Shown here: one piece after another, positions 44,071 through 55,173 of the stretch
Layout: the number at the start of each line of letters is the position of its first letter
How positions within the stretch are numbered: position 1 is the stretch's first letter
Assembly (NCBI GenBank): GCA_036927565.1
Contig: JAYESD010000001.1
Span: forward strand, 111,333,110-111,397,109
Reading direction: 5' to 3'
Source: Tuctoria greenei
Taxonomy: Eukaryota > Streptophyta > Magnoliopsida > Poales > Poaceae
Length of the DNA stretch: 64,000 nucleotides
Made by a program: the position numbers and the translations under genes
The notes under the pieces: generated by a model
What the model was told of the DNA's origin: nothing
Database searches by the model: none
What the model saw: only the letters and a program-made list of their open reading frames with translations

Positions 44071-46099
44071 TAACGCCCTGTTTGGAACGCAGGAATAAAG
44101 AATACAGGAATAGAAAAAAAAACATAGGAATGGGCAAAACACGGAATGAAAAAGGTGATAAAACCACAAGAATAAAAAAGAAGGAAAAAATAACATCTGG
44201 TGTTTGAATTGCAGGAAAAGATAATATTAAAATTATGCAACCGGCCATTGAAGATAGAGAGAATGTAAGTAGAGTGAGCTCGTAAGAACTCCTTCGTTTA
44301 CCTTGCAGGATTTCTTTCCTGTGAAACTTACAGGTTTTGATGCCTTTCCTCAGGAAGGGATTCATATTTTCCTTCATTTCAAATTGTGACATTTGGTTCC
44401 GAAAAATAAATCAAGTAAACATATATGTGTATCCAGGACGTTCAACAAACATACACGAGTGCATTCACAAAAAAGATATACAGAAAATTACCACAGAACA
44501 AGATTAATTAACCACTTTTATTATTGAATTCAGAATATCCTCAAATACAAGCTCTAATGAATATTAATGACAAGTTTGAACTAATGCAACGGAAATAACT
44601 AAACTGAGCAAACTAAGCAGCATAAGCAAAAAGGGTATAGCGTAGCTCCAAACAACACCACAGGCAAAGCTGACGGCAGACACAACATAGAACTCTGCAT
44701 TATCGTTGTTATACTCCCAATCCTGACCGGCAACTATTGGTGGGGGAACTACAAGGGTGAGTACATGTCGTACTCAGCAAGTGTGGAAAGTATGACATGT
44801 AGCTGATTCAAATGACGAATGTAATAAAGGCTAAGTGCTGAAAAGTACATTAAAACACTTAAAAAGCAATATATTATATGTATATGAAGTAATCTCATCA
44901 TAAACCATGAAGTTACCAAAATATCAGTCCATATTTCATTACCATTATCCATATACCAGATTTCACCATTACCATTAACCACATATTCAGTACTAGAATT
45001 TAATTCATATCCAGCCATAACCATATTATCAACCTTAACCAAACCATAACCATCCCAAATCCCAAGTTTCCTTCTAATCATGGAAGTTGTCCAGGTGCTC
45101 TTAACCGGGAGCACGACTATCGTGATAGTTTTAATACACACTCTGCAGAGGTTGTATCACTTTACCCACGTGTTTGTGATTTCATCACCCGTCGGTAACT
45201 AAAGAAAAACCTTCATTATGCCAAAACACTACCATAGGTGCATGGCTAAGAGATCACAAAATAGCATTTACAAAGGGATTACTAGCATGTACGGACTCAC
45301 TGAGGTTTCACTAGTGGCGATGTCTCCAACCGAGCACATCTTCAACCAAGGGCCCTCTCTTGTGCCATTCGGATCACAGGGAGTCCCACCAACCATATCC
45401 AAACCCAATCCGACTCCCCTTCCATGGTGCGCCAAATGATACATGCAATACTAGCAATAACCTAATTAATCAGCTACGTCGCACCCATATTTGGCCTCGT
45501 GGTGGCACTGTAGTCCTGGCTTATTCTCGCGCGAACCGGTCCTTAGATCTAAAGCAAGCCAAACCACGATAACATCAAACCCATCCACGTACCATGCTTG
45601 CTTAGATCACCCATTACTATATCATATTAACCAGTTCATATTAATCATAATCTCATTGATGCATAACTAAATAGTATAATTGTTTTCCCATCTCAATTAG
45701 TGAAGCGAAGCAAAGGTAAAAAGCCCTTCCCGACTCTCTACCAAGTATTCCAGGTGAAAAAAGTGTCATCAAATAATAAAGGACTAAAACGTTTCGTCTT
45801 CCATCCGCTCGTCCCTCTCCCTGCCGGCAGCTACTCCGGCTCCGGCAGCCACCGCTATTCAGTGTAGATCATGATCGGGAGAAACAAGTTTGGGATATAC
45901 GTTTTAAGAGCTTTGTGGAGAAGAATACTGAAGGAGTTCATTGTTTCTAATATTTATTCATATATCATTTTTTCACTTCACATTGCTTTCACCGTCTCAG
46001 GCTCAACATGTGTTGGTCTCTATGAATTCTGATTACGTCGCTCATACGGTGAATCTAAAATTTATTCCAATACTATTCTATCCATATGCCGAGATCTAT

Positions 46100-48329
46100 A
46101 ATGATTCATGAAGGGCCTGGTAAGTACTTGGATCTTGACATTGATCCTCACTTGGCTGACCTGGTTCACTCGTGGGATTTCTCATAAGGTCAGAGTTGTC
46201 AAAATGAAGTCTTCCATAAATTTGGGACGTCAGTTCATCATGCTTCTTCTAATCCAATTGGTTTGTTCTTGCTACTGGTGGTATTCAAAAGAGTTACTTT
46301 TCGATTAACAGAAGCATCAGTTAGCTATGCGCTGCATAGTGTACTTGGGGGTACACCAGCTGGTTTTCATGTCACATATCTTCAAGATAGACATTTCCGC
46401 TTCTCAGTTTCTAACAAGCAAGTAGGTTTTCTGCTTTGTGATCGCAAAAAAAGTTATTACCAAGTGCTTTGAGGCATACTTCTTCCTTTGGAGGAATGGA
46501 GGAGATTGCCGGCAATTGGAAAAGAAAAAATGGGAAAAGGAGGAACAAGACCATACGTTTCTTATCGTAGGGGTTATGCCGAGAGTAGGATTGATAGAAG
46601 ACCATATTCCAATAGAGCTCCAAGGAAAAGAGTTTCCTTCTGTGCCAAATTGATTCAAGACTCCCCTAAGGTAAAATCTACTCCAAGAGAACTATTATCT
46701 CAGCCATTGATAAAATTTGGAAATTTTTTCTTCCCACTGCATTTTACGAATCAAAAAAAATTTGGAGCTCGGGCTTGGCCCCAAGACAATTAACGATAAA
46801 GAAACAGGTTGTGATCTCTCACTTCCCACCAACACAGTGTTATTCCTCCAAGCTTGAAGGACAAAAGGTCTCAACCAATTTCAAATTCAAAACCATGCCG
46901 GAAGGATATCTCTCTGCCAAATGTATTTGAAATGCTAAAAAGAGATATAGGCATTAAGTGTTCCACAGGACCTGCAATGGATTCGGTAAGCAAGCCAGTG
47001 GCCAACAAGGTGAGGCTATAACAATGCTTTAAATGTCTTGCATGGGGCCATATAAATCGAAATTGCAAAGGGCAACTTCGTTGAGCATACTGCTATAACT
47101 ATGGACACAACGCCAAGATCTGTCTCATTGAGAGGAGAAATATGGCGGCCAGGTGGGTCGTGAGGCCCCATGAGAATAGAGGAAATGAAGTACTAGGCAG
47201 TAGAGTAAATAAAGTGGAAGCAACTAGCGAAACCATCGAAGCATCAGAGGATGAAAGAATAAAAGCACCTTGCGCAGACATTAATTCTTTCTATCCTCTC
47301 ACTGAAATGCCACACATAGTCTCCAATATAAGCTCGCTCGTAGTTTCCAAGGAACTAAATATATTTCTCGCCCCCTTGCAAGGGCGAATCTTCTGGCAAA
47401 TAGCCAACCCATCCACAAAAACTCCAATTTAAAACTTTACAATAAATCCTCTCCGCTTCTTGCCTGCGAGGATGGTTGGAAACCTCCATCCGTTTTTTGG
47501 CCTAGTGTTACCTGACCCGGATCCGGATTTTGGGTTTAACAAGGATAAGGGGTTGCAGATGAATGAAAGGGAACCAATGATGCCAAACAATCAACCTACT
47601 GAGGAGGAAGAATCAGTAGTTGACTCAACTGTCCCGGCTAACCAGGGACTTACCCGCCAATCTCGTCAGGTAATAAGGATGCAGCAGGGCCAAGTCAATG
47701 CTACTCCTACTGAGGAAGATGATACAAGAATCCCCATGGACTCGATGCAGAATCATCCGATAAGGTCTATAGATCAGCTGATCGCAACAAAAATCAAAGA
47801 AATGAATCGGGCCAGCCCAAGTGTAGCTGCATCATCGCTAAAGGTGGCTTTTGACCTCACTGACAAAGGCATGTGCAATTTTATGATTAGAGAAGAAGGA
47901 ACAGGAATAAGGATAACAGAAGAGCCAGATCAGCTGAATGCACTGGTAGTCAGCTCTGTGATCCCTAATAAGGGTCAGCCTTTACCTGCTCAAGATATGC
48001 TGGAAAATGCAATGACTAGAAAGCAAATGAAACTGATCATCTATGATAAAGACGTGAGACGAATCGAAAGACTGAAGGAGAGGTATGAAGGCAAAAAGGC
48101 CATGAGCGCTGCAGAGCTCCCCAAAAGCCCTGGAAGAAAATCAAAAGACAAGAAAAAGTTCAATTCTAAGAGTAGTTCATCCGCTGGTCCTTCTTTACAT
48201 AATTTTCCTGGGTTGTCTGACTATGAAAATAATGATGAATATATACCTGAAATTCCTATAAAAGTTGTCCAACCTGTGGCGATTGACTACTGTAAAATTT
48301 CTCCTTCGGAGGTAACTGCGGATTGCTAA
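46100..48329 (+). pseudogene. L1-B ORF1 (RNA-binding protein)
   Basis: Pieces in several frames: GGTPAGFHVTYLQDRHFRFS and VSNKQVGFLL near 46345-46430 (DUF4283-like N-domain), then FFLWRNGGDCRQLEKKK. A zinc knuckle QCFKCLAWGHINRNCKG lies near 47022-47072, with a degraded second CCHC after it. The last open part, 47460-48329, is 289 codons, acidic and rich in Ser/Lys. ORF1 binds L1 RNA in active relatives. Frameshifts lie between all three parts. Confidence 0.7.
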
Positions 48330-48615
48330 TGGCTTCCATCACAGATAATGAAGATGGTTATGGCAAAGGAAAACAGGTGCTGGAAGGGGAAAGCTCGGAT
48401 TGAAGATCTGAAGCTGATGAAAAGAGTAAAATGATGGGTGCTGCACATGAAGGATAGAAGTCCTTTAATTTATCTGAATCGGAAGGACTTGCAGTTTTAT
48501 TTTGAGTTCTGCATTCTGAATACCATGAAGTGTGTTATGGTGATTGGTTTTATCAAACTAATATGGTCAGTTGTTTACGGTATTTTGGATCACACTATGA
48601 GCTCATGCTTCTGTC

Positions 48616-51600
48616 ATGCATCTACTTGCTGGGAAAATTATTGTTATTCTTACACTTTTGCCTTTGGCATCTTTCTTAGTATCACCATTGCTGATCAAAC
48701 CACTACAAATGGCTGATAAAAAACACAGGACTTGGAATATTTTCAATTGGAACATTCGTGGACTCAATTCTTTGGAAAAACAAATGGCACTCAAAGCAAA
48801 GCTGCAAAGTTATCATTTTGAGATCTTTTGTATACAAGAAACCAAAAAAGAAACAATTTATAGATTGTTTCTCTATAGTATTGCACCGAGGAAATTTGAC
48901 AGCTTTGCCTTCTTCCCATCACAGGGCTCAGCCGGGGGTATTCTTGTTGGATGGATGGGTTTTAGATTTAAAGGAATTCTTATTCATTCAAGAAAATTTG
49001 TTCTCACAATACAGTTCCAGTCTCGACTTAATGGTGAGAAGTTTAACTGAGCCATATATGGACCATGTCAATACCCTGACAAGCTTGAATTCCTTAATTG
49101 GATGAAGGAACTAGTTATGGAAGAAGAGGTAAATTGGATGTTCTTAGGCGATTTCAATCTATACAGATCATGTGAGAGCAATATGAGGGATATGGTAGCA
49201 TTCAATGAAGTTATCAGCAAAATGGGATTAGTAGAAGTGCCTTAAAAGGGAAGAAGTTTACTTGGAGCAATATGCAGAAGAATCCATTACTACAACAAAT
49301 AGATTGGTGCTTCACTACACCAGAATGGATTCATACCTATCCAAACACTAATATGTTCTCCTTGCCCAAAAATGTGTCTGACATACTCCCCTCAAGATCA
49401 CTATCAGTACTTCAATATCGAAATCTCATATTTTTCGATTTGAAAATTATTGGTTGAAGATACATGGATGTAAAGATTTGATCAGATCAGTATGGAATAT
49501 GGAGACAGAGAGCTCAACCAGCACTACTTGCTTATCTTCAAAATTCAAAACATTGAGGAAACAGTTGAAGCAGTGGAATAAACCAGTTGTTGATATCTCC
49601 AAGACAATCTCAAACTGCGAGGAGGTACTGATGATCCTTGATAGTCTGGAAGACAGAAGGTCTTTGTTTTTGCAGGAATTTAACTTTAGACTTATACTAA
49701 GGAAACATATATCTAAACCTCCGCAATACAATAACTCATATTGAAAGAATCGTTACACAATAAGATGGACAAAACTTGGGAACCAATCAACAAAATTTTT
49801 CCATACGGCTGCTACAGAGAGGCATAGGCAAAACACTATTGATTCTCTGGAAATGGATAGTGGAACAAAAATCACTAAGCATGAATAGAAAGCAAAAATA
49901 CTTTGGAAAACTTACAAAGCCAGAATAGGACAATCTGATGGGGTTAAAATGCTTTTTGATCTGAACTCGATAGTTACAAGGTCTACTCATTTAAATTGGT
50001 TAGCAGGCAGTTTTTCGAAGCATGACATTGACTGCATTATCAAGGGACTTCCTACTGACAAATCTCCAGGGCAGACGGATTCAATAACTACTTTATCAAA
50101 AGCTGCTGGGAGATTATAAAGGATGATTTCTATACCCTATGTAATGAGTTCTTCGACGGTAGCCTTAACCTTAAACCCATCAACAGTTCTTTCATTACGT
50201 TGGTAATAAAGACATCTAACCCAGCATCAGTCAATTACTACAGGCCCATTTCATTATTAAACATGACTGTTAAATTGATCACAAAACTCATGGCTGACAG
50301 GCTACAAAAGGTCATCACCTCAATTGTCCATAAGCACTAGTATGGATTTATCAAAAGCAGAACAATTCAAGATTGTTTGGCCTGGGTACACGAATATATC
50401 CACCAATGCAGAGTCTCCAAGGAACAAATCATCATAATGAAATTAGACTTTGCGAAAGCATTCGACACTATTGAGCATGAGTCAATTTTACTAATGTTAG
50501 AACATCTTGGCTTCCCAGACAAATGGATTAACTGGGTAAACAGAATACTTAACTCTGGGACTGCTTCAGTACTTCTAAATGGTGTTCCAGGGAAGGCTTT
50601 TGCTTGCAAACGTGGCCTTAGGCAAGGAGATCCACTTTCTCCGTTGCTCTTTGTCCTTACTACTGAACTTCTGCATTACATAGTAAACAAAGGTGCGGCG
50701 CTCAAGTTATTCTCATGGCCAATAAAAAACTGGAATGTCACTGATTTCCCCATAATCCAATATGCGGATGATACTCTCTTAATTATGAAGGCCTCACAGA
50801 GGGAGCTTTTTTGCCTCAAAGGATTACTAGAGTCTTTTGGGCAATCAACAGGCTTAAGAGTCAATTATCAAAAGTCCTCACTGATACCAATCAATGTTGA
50901 TGAGCAGAACACACAAAGACTTGCTGGTGTTTTTGGCTGCCAGGTAGGGAGCTTTCCTTTCACATACTTGGGCCTTCCTTTGAGTATACACAAACCAACA
51001 TTCAAAGACTATGGTCATCTCATGGATAAAACAGAGAAGCGGTTGTCAGCAACATCGAAATTTCTTAACAATGCGGGAAGACTACAACTGGTTAATGCGG
51101 TATTAACAGCATTACCAACCTATACTATGTGTACATTGGAAATTCCAGTAGCGGTTTTGCAGCATATCGATCGCGCAAGAAAACACTGTCTGTGCAATGG
51201 ACCAGACTATAATTGCAAAACGAAAGCTTTAGTCGGCTAGAACAGATGTACAGTTCCTAAAAAATATGGAGGACTAGGGGTCAAGAACTTGTATGTCCAG
51301 AATGAGGCACTCCTGATGAAGTACTTGGATAGTTTTACCAAAGAAAGGATATTCCTTCGGTGGAACTAGTTTGGGATGCATATTTTCCAAATGGTATTAT
51401 AAAATATCAGAGGAGTAACTCAACCTCTTTCTAGTGGAAGGACATAGTAAAACTGTGGAAAAAATTTGAGGCAACTACAACTTGTAAACTAGGGGAAGGA
51501 TCAACTATCAGATTTTGGAAAGACATCTGGCAGGAACACTGTCTGAAACATTACTTGCGCTGCATATATTCCTTCACAATAAATCGGAATATCACGGTAC

Positions 51601-52292
51601 AAAGTTTCTGCATGCAAGATCAGTTACAAAATCTGTTTCACTTGCCATTAACATCACAAGCTTACAATGAACTGATTACTTTACAAAATATTGTCTCAAA
51701 CATAAGTCTCCAGGGCAAGGACTCTCGAGTATATACATGGGGTGAAACTTTCTCTGCTATAAGGTTCTACTTGCTTCGTTATCAAGATATATCTCCACCT
51801 AAACCTTTGACAAAAATTTGGTCAGCCAAGAGCAATAGCAAGCTAAAAGTCTTTTGTTGGCTTCTAATGATGGACAAATTAAATACAAGAAGCATGCTTC
51901 GACGAAGAAACATTAAACTGGATAATAATGATTATACATGTGTCCTATGTTCTAGATGTGCTCAAGAGACAGCTTTGTATTTATTCTTTAAGTGTGCATT
52001 TAGCAAACAAATGTGGAAGTGGATGGGCATAAGCTGGAACTTCGGCATTCTTTTCTTCAACATGATCGAAGAAGGGTAAATGATAATGCGTAGCAAGTTT
52101 TTTCTGGACATATTAATGATCAACTGCTGGATCATCTGGGGTCAGAGAAATAGTATTATCTTCGTTGGCCAACAAGCTAATATTCAGACATGTAAGACTG
52201 AGTTCAAGAGAGAATGTCGTTTGCAAATGGAGAGATGTAAGGACAATGATAAAACAGTCTGGGAGGAATGGTTAGCAGCTCTTCAGGGGTAG
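48616..52292 (+). pseudogene. L1-B ORF2 (endonuclease, reverse transcriptase, zf-RVT)
   Basis: The endonuclease starts at about 48735 with NIFNWNIRGLNSLEKQMALK and FEIFCIQETKKE (catalytic Asn and Glu). The RT follows over 50377-51240: MKLDFAKAFDTIEHESILLM, GLRQGDPLSPLLFVLTTELL, and the intact QYADDTLLIM box near 50760. Downstream are LGLPLSIHKPTFKDYGHLMD and LQLVNAVLTALPTYTM. The zinc-finger tail (KVFCWLLMMDKLNTRSMLRR, YTCVLCSRCAQETALYLFF) is at about 51840-52010, and the end is near 52292. Several frame changes and stops disable it. Confidence 0.85.
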
Positions 52293-52366
52293 CTTACGTA
52301 TGGGAATCCAAACTCCAGTTGTAAGATCCTACACCCTTTGTATAAGCCTTCTTGGGCTAATACAAA

Positions 52367-52383
52367 CAGTAGGATTCCTACTG
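52367..52383 (+). ncRNA. 3'-end hairpin of L1-B
   Basis: CAGTAGGA-T-TCCTACTG is a perfect 8-bp stem with a one-base loop, placed just before the A-rich tail. Some plant L1s end in a short stem-loop used by the RT to recognise its RNA. This copy keeps full pairing although its genes are dead. Confidence 0.5.
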
Positions 52384-53399
52384 TGTTAATCAAAAAAAAT
52401 AAAAGTATTTCAGGTGACAAGGGTGGTTAAGAAAGCTAGTAAACTTCCTATCATAGGATTCTTATCAAATTGACACAATCATGCAGTTTTACAAACAAAA
52501 TATTTATTTTAAAACAGGATCAATATGTTCAAGGACACTTGCCTTGCTCTTGGGCTTGATTAAGATCAAAGACTTCAAACTCCTGGTGCTGGAGATCCTC
52601 CACAGCACTCTCTAGCGTAAATCTGTCTAAACCACGAAATAAACATACAAGACAAAAATCACAATCAATAAGTACACATATTTTACTCAATATGTCATGA
52701 TATGCATGATTAATGCAAGTCATGACAAAACTAGTTAATAATGTTTACTATATAGTTCTAATAGCTTTTAAAAAGTTTGAATAAGTGTGGAATTGACTCA
52801 AAACAATTTAGAATTAATTCAGCAGGAAATAGATCGCAAAATCGGACATGTCTGAAGGGGGTCGGACTAGTCCGCCCTTCGCAGGAATAGCGAATTAGGA
52901 TTTTCTAGATCGAGGTGAATTTGGAGAAACGGGGTTGAATTCACGTGAGAAATAGAGAGTAGAAGGTGTACCAGGTGTTTAGGACCCCAATCAAACAAGG
53001 GCTTGGAGGCAACACCTGGATCTTGATGATCTAGGGTTGATGAAGAACTTGAAGGTGAATTTGTAATGGAGAATGAAACTTGATGGAGATCTTGATTCTC
53101 TTTCTTTTCCTCCTGTTCTTCTTCTTGCTCGGTATCTCCTTCTCCCTCCTTGATGATGGCTCTCCACGAACTAGGGTTTTGGTGGACTTTAATTGAGGCA
53201 AAATGATGTTAAGTCAAGGGGTGGGATTGTTTATATAGAGGTGGAGGCTAGGACTTGATGTATTTCAAGTTTGGAGAGGGTGGAGGCTGGTGTGGGGTCC
53301 CACGTGGGCTCCAAAAAGAGTTAGACACGACTTCTTTAGGTCCACTTAAGGTAAATCCCAAAAACACGTCGTGAAACAAAAGATCAATTCGGAATCGCG

Positions 53400-53775
53400 A
53401 TTTACCGGACAAGTCTGAAAAGGGCCGGACTAGTCCGAAGATTGACATAGAGATATCGGACAAGTCCGGACTATATCAAACAAGTCCAAACTTGGTCAGA
53501 GGAAAATCAGACAAGTATGGCCAAAACCGGACAAGTCTGATTTTAGTCAGAGGAAAAACGGACAAGTCCGCTGGAATACCGGACAAGTTCGAACAAGTCC
53601 GGGGACTTAACAAAATATCCAAGGAATTGGGAGACCGTACTAGTCCGCAATTGACCGGACAAGTCTGAAAGTGTCCAGAGGCAAAAAAAGACTAGTCCGC
53701 AGTAAAAACAGACTAGTCCGGTGGAGGTTAGAGATAAATCGAACTAGTCCGCACCAAAAACAGACTAGCCCGCAA
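53400..53775. promoter_or_regulatory. Array of CGGAC-WA-GTCCG motifs in U3 of solo LTR 3
   Basis: About 15 copies of CGGACAAGTCCG, CGGACTAGTCCG and one- or two-base variants lie in about 375 bp, upstream of the TATA box at 53229-53240 (minus direction). Two more copies are at about 52840-52875. The motif class is the same as in the SIRE-like LTRs, although the surrounding LTR sequence looks unrelated. Confidence 0.6.
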
Positions 53776-53986
53776 TTCTCAGAATTCTTAAGTGCGGTTT
53801 TGCTTCTAATTCATTTTAAACATATTTCTTTTTATGTGGATTAATGTTAGACATGTATTAGAATGTATGCAATGCATGATTTATGAAAATGAGCGTGTTA
53901 CACAAATATAGTTCTAGCTTTCCTTTCAAGAGGATTGAATTTCTGCAGAAATCCTGTGGAAATACTCCATTCCAAACCGGGCCTAA

Positions 53987-54600
53987 ACCGTGGCGAGCAG
54001 GGGTACTGCTGTATGCTTGGTGGAATATTTGAAAAAAAAAGGGAACGGGATAATTTTTTTCAAAAAAAAAAACAGGTTGTATTGCGGTAGCATTGAGAGG
54101 AATTTCGACCAAGAACTCTGGCAATGTCACTAGGAAGTAACTCTTAGGCAGTACTCCATAGGCCAAGTTAGTTGTAACCTGTCTGTTTTTTGAAACATGG
54201 GTTGCCTGCTTTCCGTAATTTCATCAAAGCTTTTATTCTTACTTTAATGCAGCGGCAGAGCACCTGCTTTCGTTTTTTTTTTTAAAAAAAATGTGGCAAC
54301 TCGCTGGCATTAGGCTAGTCCAAATAATAAAAGCCAGACGTGCATGCATATAACTAACTTGAATTGGAATTGACATTCGTAATTAAAATCTTTTCTTTTT
54401 TATGTATTATTGTTACATGCCTGCATGTTCGGTTGACCACTCACCGTGCAGCGGAGTTCGCTTCGAAGAGGGGGCGGTCCCCATCGGGCTCGTTAGTTGC
54501 TTCGCCAACTTATACGGACAGGAGGGCCTTTAGAGCTAAGAACGCGCGCCTGCCTGGCGTCGATCCGAACCACCGCTGCGGCGCCCCCCTTCCCCTTATA
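53987..54600. other. Upstream flank of the TRAF-type gene
   Basis: A mixed region: T- and A-runs near 54025-54070 and 54270-54295, then from about 54440 a GC-rich segment as expected near a grass promoter. A weak TATA-like CTTATATGC is at about 54595-54603. No repeat boundary or coding frame was recognised. The nearest TE edge (Tourist MITE end) is about 600 bp upstream of the putative start of transcription. Confidence 0.4.
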
Positions 54601-54624
54601 TGCTAACCGCCAACGGGGATCCGG

Positions 54625-55165
54625 GCCGGACCATATTTCTTCGCTCCTGAGGTAAGGACGCCTTGCTCCGATGCTGCCGTGCTCGGCGGATGGATTCTAC
54701 GTTTTGGTCCCCGAAATCTTCCATGTTCTTTTTCTTTGCCGAGAGCCCGCGATCCTGCCCCTTAAAACTGCGATTCGTTTTATTATTTTCCCTTATTCTG
54801 ATTGTACATGCGCAAACCAATCGCGTGCGGCGCAAGACGCCGGGGCCGGAATGGGTCGCTGAGGGGTCCGTGTCCTAGATCAAATTCGACTAATATCCTG
54901 CCGTATTACCAAACAACTTTGCCTCACATTGTGCCCTAACGGGGAACCAATTGCTGTTGCTGCATATCCGTTTTGTCCCGGAATAGTATAGTTTTCCTTA
55001 AATATTGATCTGAAAGATCGAAGAGATTGCTTAGAACAACAATGTATCTTCTGATTTTTCTTTAACCTCGCGCTCACATGCAAATTTACGTAGGCGAGGC
55101 TGATTTTAATACCGGATCACAGTGATTAGTTGCATGACGCCTTGTTTTTCGGTGGGTGTGATCAG
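54625..55165 (+). other. Probable 5' UTR exon and leader intron of the TRAF-type gene
   Basis: CCTGAG|GTAAGG at 54652 is a strong donor. GTGATCAG ending at 55165 is an acceptor-like AG, eight bases before the ATG at 55174. The transcript would start around 54625 after the TATA-like site. Leader introns are common in grass genes. This is inferred from signals only. Confidence 0.4.
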
Positions 55166-55173
55166 AGGCCCCA

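Larger units (their letters stand above)
45758..52402 (+). mobile_element. Full-length L1 LINE (L1-B) with 15-bp target duplication
   Basis: Flanking 15-mers AAGTATTCCAGGTGA (45743-45757) and AAGTATTTCAGGTGA (52403-52417) differ at one base and bound a 6.65-kb element ending in an A-rich tail. It has a 5' UTR, an ORF1 with zinc knuckles, an ORF2 with endonuclease, RT and zf-RVT, and a 3' hairpin. The target site is solo LTR 3. Both ORFs are broken by stops and frameshifts, so it is inactive although full length. Confidence 0.88.
44385..53902 (-). repeat. Solo LTR 3 (gypsy-type, about 2.9 kb) split by an L1
   Basis: The element starts TGTGACATTTGG and ends GAGCGTGTTACA (minus start TGTAACACGCTC, common in large grass gypsy LTRs). 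The perfect 5-bp target duplication is CAAAT (44380-44384 and 53903-53907). Removing the L1 leaves about 2.86 kb with no coding sequence, so it is a solo LTR. In minus orientation a TATA box (CTCTATATAAAC) lies at about 53229-53240. The text CTTGCTGAGTACGACATGTA, reverse of about 44759-44780, resembles the LTR ends of Tekay/Del-type chromoviruses, a tentative assignment. Confidence 0.78.
44074..53983. mobile_element. Tourist/PIF-like MITE split by later insertions
   Basis: The left end reads CGCCCTGTTTGGAACGCAGG (44074). The right end is the inverse of GGCCCGGTTTGGAATGGAG (ending 53983). The flanks are TAA on both sides (44071-44073 and 53984-53986), the 3-bp duplication of PIF/Harbinger-type MITEs. 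The two MITE parts (44074-44384 and 53903-53983) total about 390 bp. The 9.5 kb between them is a solo LTR carrying an L1. Confidence 0.72.

Noticed and set aside
43965..44392. Minus-strand hydrophobic frames near the Tourist MITE
   Set aside because: They arise from A-rich runs within the MITE read in reverse; the frames cross the MITE end and have no domain.
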